A stretch of 6,477 nucleotides of DNA from Chloroflexota bacterium (GTDB lineage: Bacteria > Chloroflexota > Limnocylindria > Limnocylindrales > CSP1-4), in the NCBI GenBank assembly GCA_029858845.1, contig JAOUEG010000102.1, forward strand, positions 1-6,477. Reading direction: 5' to 3'. Numbering within the stretch: the first letter of the stretch is position 1; every line of letters starts with the position of its first letter. Positions 1 through 5,853 of this stretch are shown in pieces. The translations under genes were made by a program, and so were the position numbers. The notes below the pieces were generated by a model. It had not been told where the DNA came from. It saw only the letters and a program-made list of their open reading frames with translations, and did not search any database.

Positions 1-1
1 C

Positions 2-346
2 GAGGTCAGCCCGGACGAGCAGACTCGGCGCCTTGAGGCCCGGATCAACGATCCGCGCAAGGTCTGGAAGCTGACGGACATGGACCTCAAGTCGTACAGT
101 CGCTGGTACGACTACTCGCGAGCCCGAGACGCCATGCTCGCCTCGACCGACACGCCGTGGGCACCGTGGTACATCGCGCATACAGACGACAAGAAGCGAG
201 GCCGGCTCAACATCATCAGTCACCTGTTGAGTCGCGTGCCCTACTCGCCGCTCCAGGTGCGCGAGGTCAAGCTTCCGCGGCGTCAGGGAAGGGGCGACTA
301 TCTCGAACCGGAGCAGCCGCTGAAGTACATCCCGACCCCGTTCTGA
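2..346 (+). CDS. ppk2: Polyphosphate kinase 2 family protein, C-terminal part (5' truncated by window)
   Basis: PPK2 enzymes transfer phosphate between polyphosphate and nucleotides (typically polyP plus NDP to NTP, or the reverse) in the cytoplasm. Only the last 114 residues are here; the first full codon is at base 2 and the stop is TGA 344-346. The fragment reads EVSPDEQTRRLEARINDPRK, then WKLTDMDLKSYSRWYDYSRA, then APWYIAHTDDKKRGRLNI and SHLLSRVPY. This order (WKL-x-MDL, RW-x-DY-x-RA, APWY, DDKK-x-xRLN, HLL-x-x-PY) is the conserved C-terminal half of the PPK2 fold and resembles single-domain class I members. The Walker A and B motifs must lie upstream, outside the window, so intactness cannot be judged. 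After the PY the tail of about 30 residues, rich in Pro and Arg, is normal for the family. No terminator with a T-run follows. The next gene starts 131 bases downstream on the same strand, so co-transcription is possible but not shown. Confidence 0.9.
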   Translation, partial: EVSPDEQTRRLEARINDPRKVWKLTDMDLKSYSRWYDYSRARDAMLASTDTPWAPWYIAHTDDKKRGRLNIISHLLSRVPYSPLQVREVKLPRRQGRGDYLEPEQPLKYIPTPF

Positions 347-452
347 AGCAGGCGATCCACGCGGACTTCCCATGGCGGAAGACCCGACCAGGACCGAGGG
401 ACTGATCCTGCCGTTCAGGCGGGTGATCGCCGGCGGGTCGAGCGGGGATCGA

Positions 453-470
453 AGGAGGAGGAGGAGGAGG
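453..470 (+). promoter_or_regulatory. Tandem (AGG)6 Shine-Dalgarno tract of the P-type ATPase
   Basis: Six consecutive AGG triplets form overlapping perfect AGGAGG anti-16S matches. The last AGGAGG (465-470) is seven bases before the ATG at 478, an ideal distance. This supports ATG 478 as the start. The rest of the 131-base gap after the PPK2 gene shows nothing convincing: only a weak 5-bp hairpin (CTTCC 366-370 with GGAAG 377-381) without a T-run, and no clear promoter. Confidence 0.75.
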
Positions 471-477
471 AGAGATC

Positions 478-3234
478 ATGACGGACCTCGCCGGACCCAC
501 CAAGGCGGGATCGGAAGACGATTGGCATGCACTGACGGCCGAAGACGTCGCAAGCCAGCTGCAGGTCGATCCAGCCAGCGGCCTGTCGCCATCCGAGGCA
601 ACGCAGCGGCTCAAGACATACGGTCCGAACGCGCTGGCCGAGGCAGTGCCGGAACCGGTATGGAAGCGCTTCCTGAAGCAGTACCGGGAATACATGCAGA
701 TCGTCCTGGTCGGTGCCGCGGTCGTCAGCCTGCTGATCGGCGAGTACGTCACCGGGGTGGGCCTCATCCTCCTGACGCTCTTCAATGCCTGGCTCGGGTA
801 CCACCAGGAGGGCAAGGCCGAGGCCGCTGCCGCAGCGCTCGGCAAGATGATGAAGGCCGTTGCCAAGGTGCGACGCGCCGGCGATGTCAACGAGGTCCCG
901 GCCGAGCAGATCGTTCCCGGCGACATCGTTCTGTTGGATGCCGGCGATCGGGTACCGGCCGATGGGCGCGTGATCGTCGCGGCGACGCTGCAGATCGAGG
1001 AAGGCGCACTGACCGGCGAGAGCGTGGCGGTCGAGAAGAGCAGCGATGTCATCGCGGCGCGGGACGTGCCGCTCGGCGACCGCAGCGACATGGCGTTCAT
1101 GAATACGAACGTCACGCGGGGCCACGGCGAGGTGCTTGTCACCACGACGGGGATGAGCTCGGAGGTGGGCCACATCGCGAACGTCCTGGCCGGACAGAAG
1201 GTCGAGAAGACCCCGCTGACCAAGCAAGTGGACCGTCTCACCATCTTCATCATCGGGATGGCCGGTCTGGGCTTCCTGGCGATCATCGCCATGGGGCTGG
1301 CGCAGGGCGAGGACCCCAAGGAGCTGTTCAACATCGGTGTCTCCCTGGCGGTCGGCTCGATCCCCGACGCGCTGCCCGCCGTCGTGACGCTCATCCTTGC
1401 GGTGGGTTCGGTCGCCATGGCGAAAGAACACGCGATCATGAAGACCCTGCCCTCAGTCGAAACCCTGGGCTCCACCTCTTCGATCAACTCCGACAAGACC
1501 GGGACGCTGACCATGAACCAGATGACGGTTCGCGAGATCACGACCGTCGCTCATCGGTACACCGTCAGCGGTCAGGGCTATGGCTTCGAGGGCCAGGTGC
1601 AGCGGACGGAGGGCGATGCCGAAGCCGACCTGGACTACGTCATGTTCCCGTGCGCCCTGTGCAATGACTCGGACATCCAGGAGGGAGCCGTCGTCGGGGA
1701 TCCGACCGAGGGTGCCCTGTACGTACTCGCGCAGAAGGGCGGCGTCGACGTCAAGGCGTTCCGCCAGAACCATCCGCGGATCGCATCGGTCCCGTTCGAT
1801 TCGGACTACAAGTTCATGGCGACGTTCCACGAGATGACGGACGCCGCCGGCAAACCCGTCGTGCGCGCCTATATCAAGGGCGCACCGGACGTCATCCTCG
1901 ATCGATCGGCATTCGCACGGATGCCGGGCGGCGTCAGCCAGCCACTCACCGACGAAATGCGGGCCAGGGTCTTGGCCGAGAATGATCGGATCGCCGGCCA
2001 GGGCATGCGCGTGCTGGCCTTCGCCCAGCGAGAGTTCGATCCGGCCACCTTCGATGCCTCGGCCGACATGATGGCGCTCATGCAGGACCTCGAGATGGCG
2101 GCGTTGGTCGGTGAGGTCGATCCGCCCCGCGAGGAGGCCAAGACCGCCATCGCAGCCGCGAGGGACGCCGGGATCCGGGTGCGGATGATCACCGGCGACC
2201 ATGCCGTCACCGCCGCGGCGATCGCGGCGGAGTTGGGCATCGAAGGGCGCGCCGTGACGGGCGCGGAATTCGGCGCTCTGAGCGACGCCGAGGCCGACCG
2301 GCAGGTGGACGAGATCGGCGTGTTCGCCCGCGTCGCTCCCGAGCACAAAGTCCGCCTGGTCGAGGTGCTCAAGCGGAAGGGCAACATCGTGGCCATGACC
2401 GGCGACGGCGTCAACGATGCCCCAGCCATCGGCGCTGCGGACATCGGCATCGCGATGGGCATCACCGGGACGGATGTCGCGAAGGGCGCGGCCAAGATGA
2501 TCCTTGCCGACGACAACTTCGCGACCATCATCGCGGCGGTCGAGCAGGGCCGTGTCGTCTACGACAACCTGCAGAAGTTCATCCGCGTCCAGGTCGCCAA
2601 CCTGTTCATGTTCATCCTGGCCTTCGTCGGCTCGAGTCTCTTCGCAGTGGCGGGCACGGCGTTGTTCAGCCCGCTGCAGGTCCTCTGGATCCACATGGCG
2701 ATCGTCGCCCCCATCGGTGGCGTTCTGGGGCTAGACGCGGCGTCGCCCGGGATCATGCAGCGGCGGCCGAGGCCCTTCAACGAGCAGATCATCTCCCGCC
2801 CGATGATGGCGCGGCTGGCCGGCGCCGGCCTGTTCATGGCAGCTGCGGCGCTCATCCTGACGGAGATCGGCAAGACGACATACGGCTCGCTGCAGGTCGG
2901 CCAGTCGATGGCGCTCGTGGGCCTCTCGCTCATGAACATCTTCCTCGCCTTGAACCTGCGGTTCCCGGAGGAGAGCGCGTTCGGGCGGGCGACGCTGGCC
3001 AACCCGAAGTTCCTGCAGGCGATCGCATGGGTCGTCATCGCCTCCATCCTCATCACCTCGGCGGGAGTCCTGCAGAACATCTTCGGGACGACGTCACTGA
3101 CCGGGGAGCAGTGGGGGATGTGCCTTGTACCCGGAGTCATCCTGCTGATCCTCGGGGAGCTCCTGAAGGTCTTCCTGCGGGCGCGGCGACCGAAGGAAGA
3201 GGTCACGCTGGGAGCAGCGACAGCAGCCGCTTGA
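478..3234 (+). CDS. P2-like cation-transporting P-type ATPase with atypical ion-site residues
   Basis: A 918-residue membrane pump that should couple ATP hydrolysis to cation movement; full length for a P2 ATPase. Domains in order: N-terminal cation-ATPase domain (about 15-85), M1-M2 (about 70-110), actuator domain with TGES at 179-182, M3-M4 (about 255-312), phosphorylation motif DKTGT with the acceptor Asp339, nucleotide-binding KGAPD at 467-471, TGD at 572-574, hinge motif TGDGVND at 641-647, then M5-M10 (about 700-905). All catalytic motifs are intact. The ion site differs from Ca2+ pumps: M4 has PDALP (Asp297) where PEGLP is usual, M5 runs FIRVQVANLFMF (701-712) with no acidic residue, and M6 has LWIHMAIVAPIGG around His739 in place of LWVNLVTDG. 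The fold class is therefore secure but the ion is not; Ca2+, Mg2+, Na+ or K+ and H+ are all open. Start is ATG 478 with a very strong Shine-Dalgarno. It ends in tandem in-frame stops TGA-TAG (3232-3237). A decayed SulP fragment follows almost at once. Confidence 0.95.
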   Translation: MTDLAGPTKAGSEDDWHALTAEDVASQLQVDPASGLSPSEATQRLKTYGPNALAEAVPEPVWKRFLKQYREYMQIVLVGAAVVSLLIGEYVTGVGLILLTLFNAWLGYHQEGKAEAAAAALGKMMKAVAKVRRAGDVNEVPAEQIVPGDIVLLDAGDRVPADGRVIVAATLQIEEGALTGESVAVEKSSDVIAARDVPLGDRSDMAFMNTNVTRGHGEVLVTTTGMSSEVGHIANVLAGQKVEKTPLTKQVDRLTIFIIGMAGLGFLAIIAMGLAQGEDPKELFNIGVSLAVGSIPDALPAVVTLILAVGSVAMAKEHAIMKTLPSVETLGSTSSINSDKTGTLTMNQMTVREITTVAHRYTVSGQGYGFEGQVQRTEGDAEADLDYVMFPCALCNDSDIQEGAVVGDPTEGALYVLAQKGGVDVKAFRQNHPRIASVPFDSDYKFMATFHEMTDAAGKPVVRAYIKGAPDVILDRSAFARMPGGVSQPLTDEMRARVLAENDRIAGQGMRVLAFAQREFDPATFDASADMMALMQDLEMAALVGEVDPPREEAKTAIAAARDAGIRVRMITGDHAVTAAAIAAELGIEGRAVTGAEFGALSDAEADRQVDEIGVFARVAPEHKVRLVEVLKRKGNIVAMTGDGVNDAPAIGAADIGIAMGITGTDVAKGAAKMILADDNFATIIAAVEQGRVVYDNLQKFIRVQVANLFMFILAFVGSSLFAVAGTALFSPLQVLWIHMAIVAPIGGVLGLDAASPGIMQRRPRPFNEQIISRPMMARLAGAGLFMAAAALILTEIGKTTYGSLQVGQSMALVGLSLMNIFLALNLRFPEESAFGRATLANPKFLQAIAWVVIASILITSAGVLQNIFGTTSLTGEQWGMCLVPGVILLILGELLKVFLRARRPKEEVTLGAATAAA

Positions 3235-3259
3235 TAGCGGGCATGCCACAGCGGTCTGT

Positions 3260-3673
3260 GCCGGGACGAGGTGGAGCGTGAGTTCCGTGCGGTTCCCGGA
3301 TCCGCGGCAGGTCCCGGGACGCCTGATCGTGCGTTGGTCCGCATCGCGCTTCCTCGCAAGTGCGAGTCAGTTCCGCGTCCGCATTCGCGAGCTTGTAGCG
3401 GCCCGGACAACGGCGCCGCGGTGGGTGCTCGTCGCGGCTGAGCCGATCACGGACATCGACACGACCGCAGCCGCCATGCTGGCCGATCTCGATCCCGAGT
3501 CGGACTCACACAGGGGATCCACGTGGCCTCCGCCGAGCTCCGTCCAGCGTCCGCGACACCGTTGCCCGGTACGGTCTCCTGGCGCCCATCGAGCAGGGCC
3601 ATCTCCACCGGTCTTTGACCGAAGAGGTCACGGCGTCCGAGCGCGAGGCGCGAGTCGGCGAGGTTTCCGCTAG
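3260..3673 (+). pseudogene. Remnant of a SulP-family anion transporter: STAS domain only, frame broken twice
   Basis: SulP proteins are sulfate/bicarbonate-type transporters with a membrane domain of roughly 400 residues followed by a cytoplasmic STAS domain. Only STAS-like sequence remains. In frame 2 it reads GTRWSV, then RFPDPRQVPGRLIVRW, FRVRIRELVAA and PRWVLVAAEPITDIDTTAA, ending near base 3490. The homology then moves to frame 1 (GIHVASAELRP, about 3514-3546) and to frame 3 (VRDTVARYGLLAPIEQG onward from 3549). Restoring one C in CGTCCAGCGTC near 3543-3547 would give the expected LRPSVRDT, so a one-base deletion explains the second break; the first lies between about 3491 and 3513. SulP-like sequence begins upstream of the only plausible start (GTG 3278, with GAGGTGG before it). 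The usual APLFFANA-type segment is here ASRFLASA, which suggests missense decay too. The open frame GTG 3278 to TAG 3671-3673 would encode 131 residues whose second half is out-of-frame sequence. Alternatives are assembly errors in a stand-alone STAS gene, which would not explain the missing membrane domain. Confidence 0.75.
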
Positions 3674-3677
3674 CCGG

Positions 3678-3704
3678 CCTCCCCCGTCGCTATGCCGGGG
3701 GAGG
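3678..3704. repeat. Perfect 9-bp inverted repeat (hairpin), possibly an interspersed palindromic repeat
   Basis: The arms CCTCCCCCG (3678-3686) and CGGGGGAGG (3696-3704) are exact reverse complements around a 9-base loop TCGCTATGC. It lies directly after the end of the STAS remnant. There is no T-run on either side in either orientation, so it is not a classical intrinsic terminator, although GC-rich hairpins without a U-tract may still act in termination or mRNA protection. Short C-run/G-run hairpins of this style are often dispersed in many copies in high-GC genomes; whether this one is cannot be seen from one window. Confidence 0.55.
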
Positions 3705-3742
3705 GGCGAGCGGCGGAGCCCGTGAGCCATGCCGCAGCTGCG

Positions 3743-3785
3743 GTCGTGGTTGGCCCCTTGGGCCTGACGGCAGTCAACCACCGAC
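3743..3785. other. Potential three-way-junction fold in the intergenic region
   Basis: The outer helix pairs 3743-3750 (GTCGTGGT) with 3777-3785, eight base pairs with C3782 bulged. Inside it are two hairpins side by side: GGCCC/GGGCC (3752-3756 with 3760-3764, loop CTT) and TGAC/GTCA (3765-3768 with 3773-3776, loop GGCA). Outside the loops, only T3751 and the bulge are unpaired. A 12-bp palindrome CCGCAGCTGCGG (3732-3743) abuts it. No known RNA family is recognised and no T-run or clear promoter points to a transcript. It could be a chance fold of GC-rich DNA or a remnant of a mobile or repeat element. Confidence 0.3.
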
Positions 3786-3858
3786 GGCCGCTTGTGCGCG
3801 AGCGCCATGCCATCGAATCCAGGTCGGTCCAGATGAACGGCGTGCCAGATCGGTGCGG

Positions 3859-3864
3859 TATACT
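3859..3864 (+). promoter_or_regulatory. Candidate -10 element (TATACT) for the lipoprotein/acyltransferase operon
   Basis: TATACT differs from the sigma-70 consensus TATAAT at one base and stands out in a very GC-rich surrounding (GCGGTATACTCGCGCC). It is 81 bases upstream of the GTG start at 3946, giving a leader of roughly 75 bases. No good TTGACA-like -35 box is visible 16-18 bases upstream (the sequence there is near GAACGGC), so the promoter may be activator-dependent or use another sigma factor. The remaining sequence between 3674 and 3945 carries no gene that I can support. Confidence 0.45.
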
Positions 3865-3933
3865 CGCGCCCCCAAAGCTGGCCAGCCCTCTCGCGAGGCG
3901 CGGGATCGGTCGGCCCGCGACACCGCCGCCCCG

Positions 3934-3939
3934 AAAGGA
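3934..3939 (+). promoter_or_regulatory. Ribosome binding site AAAGGA that fixes the lipoprotein start at GTG 3946
   Basis: AAAGGA lies six bases before GTG 3946-3948. An in-frame ATG at 3853 exists upstream, but starting there would put a 31-residue Arg-rich extension before the signal peptide and would precede the candidate -10 box. The GTG places the lipobox Cys at residue 21, as expected for a lipoprotein. Confidence 0.7.
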
Positions 3940-3945
3940 TTCCAC

Positions 3946-4419
3946 GTGCAGGCGTACTCGAGGCTCATCCTGGTCTCTCTTCTCGTGGCGGTGTTCGTGT
4001 CCGCCTGCTCATCGGGATCCGCGGCGCCAACAGGGACCGCAGCCGAGATTGCGAACGACGTCTTCGTCGAAGCCGCTGTGGAACCGTTCGGCGAGACCCT
4101 CGCCCTGACGTCTGATCAGGAGATCGAGTACTTCCTCGGTTCCACGGACTATCCGCCGTTCACCGACACCGCCGTCGTCCAGCCGATGATCAGCATCGAC
4201 GCGCGCATCCTGTACATCCTCGAGGTGGCGACAGAGCAGGAAGCGGCCGATGTCGTCGAGCAGCTCAGGGTTGATGTCGATCCGGAGCGATTGATCTGCG
4301 TCGTCTTCTCCATGGACGACGTCGTCATCGACAGCCGAGGCACGGTCGTCTTCATGGTGATCGACTCGAACCACGACGAGCGGAACGACCTGGCAGAGGC
4401 CTTCAAGACCATCGAGTAG
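3946..4419 (+). CDS. DUF4358-like lipoprotein, first gene of the acyltransferase operon
   Basis: A 157-residue exported protein. With the GTG start the N-terminus is a short lipoprotein signal peptide: one Arg (residue 6), a hydrophobic stretch LILVSLLVAVFV, then lipobox VSAC with the lipidated Cys at 21, followed by a Ser/Gly/Ala/Pro linker. The mature part has features of DUF4358: an early E-I-x-x-F-L-G segment, PMISIDARILYILEVA, the helix EQEAADVVEQLRVDV, and a strand pair ending RGTVVFMVIDSN before a C-terminal helix. No catalytic residues are evident; the family has no known enzymatic role. In Firmicutes, DUF4358 lipoproteins are commonly encoded beside MBOAT and DHHW proteins, and exactly those two follow here. 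I infer a surface-anchored accessory or partner protein of the O-acyltransferase. The stop TAG is 39 bases before the MBOAT start and both genes share the same reading frame. The domain call is by eye on a weakly conserved family. Confidence 0.8.
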   Translation: MQAYSRLILVSLLVAVFVSACSSGSAAPTGTAAEIANDVFVEAAVEPFGETLALTSDQEIEYFLGSTDYPPFTDTAVVQPMISIDARILYILEVATEQEAADVVEQLRVDVDPERLICVVFSMDDVVIDSRGTVVFMVIDSNHDERNDLAEAFKTIE

Positions 4420-4443
4420 CCCCGGCGCCCCGCTTCCGCACCG

Positions 4444-4457
4444 GGCGCGGCCGCGCC
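4444..4457. repeat. 14-bp perfect palindrome directly before the MBOAT start codon
   Basis: GGCGCGGCCGCGCC is its own reverse complement and ends one base before ATG 4459, occupying the place where a Shine-Dalgarno would normally sit. As RNA it could form a GGCGC/GCGCC stem with a GGCC loop. No purine-rich ribosome binding site is visible in the 39-base gap, so MBOAT translation probably depends on coupling to the upstream gene or on a non-SD mechanism. Confidence 0.5.
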
Positions 4458-4458
4458 G

Positions 4459-5853
4459 ATGGTCTTCAGTAGCCTGGAATTCCTGTTCCTGTTCCTGCCG
4501 GCGATCCTGCTGGCGTACTTCGCGGTGCCCGTCCGACTCCGGAACCCGGTCCTCCTGGCCGGAAGTCTCTTCTTCTACGCGTGGGGCGAACCCGTCTACA
4601 TCGTCCTCATGCTGGTGTCGATCACGGTCAACTACGGCCTGGCCCTCGCGATCGATCGATTTCGCGGCACGCCGCGTTCGCGCGCCGCGCTCATCGGCGC
4701 GGTGGCCATCAGCCTCGGGCTGCTCGGGTACTTCAAATACGCGGGCTTCCTCATGGACACGATCAACGGCCTTCTCGGCACAGACTTCGTGAGCCCGGAC
4801 TTGCCACTCCCGATCGGGATCAGCTTCTACACCTTCCAGATCATCTCGTACACGGTCGACGTCTACCGGCGTGACGTCCCGGCCCAGCGCAGCTGGGTCA
4901 CCCTCGCGATGTACATCTCCCTGTTCCCGCAGCTGATCGCCGGTCCGATCGTCCGCTACAAGACGATCGCCGCGGAGCTGACCCATCGGACGCCCACGTT
5001 GGAACGTTTCGCTGAGGGTGCGGGTCGTTTCACCATCGGGCTGGCGAAGAAGGTGATCATCGCCAACAACATCGGCCTGATCTGGAAGGACACGCTTCTG
5101 AGCTCGGAGCCATCCGTGCTGCTCGCGTGGCTGGGGCTCACGGCATTCGCACTCCAGATCTACTTCGACTTCTCCGGCTACAGCGACATGGCCATCGGGT
5201 TGGGCCGGATCCTGGGGTTCACGTTTCCCGAGAACTTCGACTATCCATACGTCTCGCAGACTGTCACGGAGTTCTGGCGCCGTTGGCACATGTCGTTGGG
5301 GCAGTGGTTCCGCGACTACGTCTACATCCCAATGGGCGGGAATCGCGTCCCCTACCTGGCCTGGGTCCGGAACGTCCTCGTCGTCTGGTTCCTCACGGGG
5401 CTCTGGCACGGTGCGGCCTGGAACTTCGCCCTGTGGGGCGTCTACTTCGGGGTCCTGATGATCGTCGAGAAGGCGTTCCTGCACGATCTGCTGTACCGAT
5501 TGCCCCGCATGGCACGCCACGCGTACCTGATCTTCGCTGTGTTGATCAGCTGGACCCTGTTCGAGCTCGGCAATATCGCCCAGATCGAGCAGTACCTTGC
5601 CACCATGTTCGGCCTGGCCGGCGTCCCGATCGTCAACGACGAATCGGTCTACGTACTGCGCTCAAACCTCGTGCTCTTCGTCGTCGCCATCGGCGCCTCC
5701 GTACCGCTCCTTCAGGCGGTGCAGACGCGCATCCCGGATCGGCCGTTCATCCGGCAAGCGGGCGTGCCCGCGATCCAGGCGGTTCTCCTGGTGGTGAGCT
5801 ATGCGTATCTCCTCGACTCCACTTTCAACCCGTTCCTCTACTTCCGCTTCTGA
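4459..5853 (+). CDS. MBOAT family membrane O-acyltransferase (AlgI/PatA-like)
   Basis: A 464-residue polytopic membrane protein. AlgI-type MBOAT proteins take an acyl group, usually acetyl from acetyl-CoA, and pass it across the inner membrane for O-acylation of exported polysaccharide or peptidoglycan. Visible hallmarks: the canonical N-terminus MVFSSLEFLFLFLPA, the FFYAWGEP segment (38-45), LPIGISFYTFQIISY, DFSGYSDMAIG (237-247), the signature FWRRWHMSLGQWFRDYVYIP (272-291) followed by MGGNR (292-296), and LWHGAAWNF with the conserved MBOAT His317. His277 in the RRWH motif is also conserved. Hydrophobic helices cover most of the length, including about 8-24, 29-42 and 46-65. The length is typical for the family and no key residue is missing. 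The start at ATG 4459 is set by the family N-terminus, since no Shine-Dalgarno is seen. The stop TGA (5851-5853) overlaps the next start by one base, indicating translational coupling. The acceptor polymer is unknown; alginate itself is unlikely because no other alginate gene is present. Confidence 0.95.
   Translation: MVFSSLEFLFLFLPAILLAYFAVPVRLRNPVLLAGSLFFYAWGEPVYIVLMLVSITVNYGLALAIDRFRGTPRSRAALIGAVAISLGLLGYFKYAGFLMDTINGLLGTDFVSPDLPLPIGISFYTFQIISYTVDVYRRDVPAQRSWVTLAMYISLFPQLIAGPIVRYKTIAAELTHRTPTLERFAEGAGRFTIGLAKKVIIANNIGLIWKDTLLSSEPSVLLAWLGLTAFALQIYFDFSGYSDMAIGLGRILGFTFPENFDYPYVSQTVTEFWRRWHMSLGQWFRDYVYIPMGGNRVPYLAWVRNVLVVWFLTGLWHGAAWNFALWGVYFGVLMIVEKAFLHDLLYRLPRMARHAYLIFAVLISWTLFELGNIAQIEQYLATMFGLAGVPIVNDESVYVLRSNLVLFVVAIGASVPLLQAVQTRIPDRPFIRQAGVPAIQAVLLVVSYAYLLDSTFNPFLYFRF

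Noticed and set aside
267..1541. Long open frame on the minus strand (424 codons) opposite the ATPase 5' half
   Set aside because: It lies opposite a gene with unmistakable P-type ATPase motifs, its translation has no recognisable domain and is compositionally odd, and such frames are expected from G/C-rich third positions.
3678..3704. Inverted repeat as a classical rho-independent terminator
   Set aside because: No T-run follows the stem on either strand.
3743..3785. Three-way fold as a tRNA or known riboswitch
   Set aside because: The arm number, arm lengths and conserved bases of a tRNA cloverleaf are absent, and no known riboswitch motif is recognised.
3853..3945. Upstream ATG (3853) as the start of the lipoprotein
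   Set aside because: It would add an Arg-rich leader of 31 residues before the signal peptide and overlaps the candidate -10 box; GTG 3946 has an AAAGGA site and gives a normal lipoprotein signal.
3692..4108. Plus-strand open frame of 138 codons across the intergenic region into the lipoprotein gene
   Set aside because: No domain is recognisable, it is Pro/Arg-rich, and it overlaps the signal-peptide region of the convincing lipoprotein gene in another frame.
4009..5520. Minus-strand open frame of 503 codons opposite the lipoprotein and MBOAT genes
   Set aside because: The predicted protein is a run of charged residues (Asp, Glu, Arg, Gln, Val) typical of antisense to membrane-protein codons, has no ribosome binding site that I can see, and spans two real genes.
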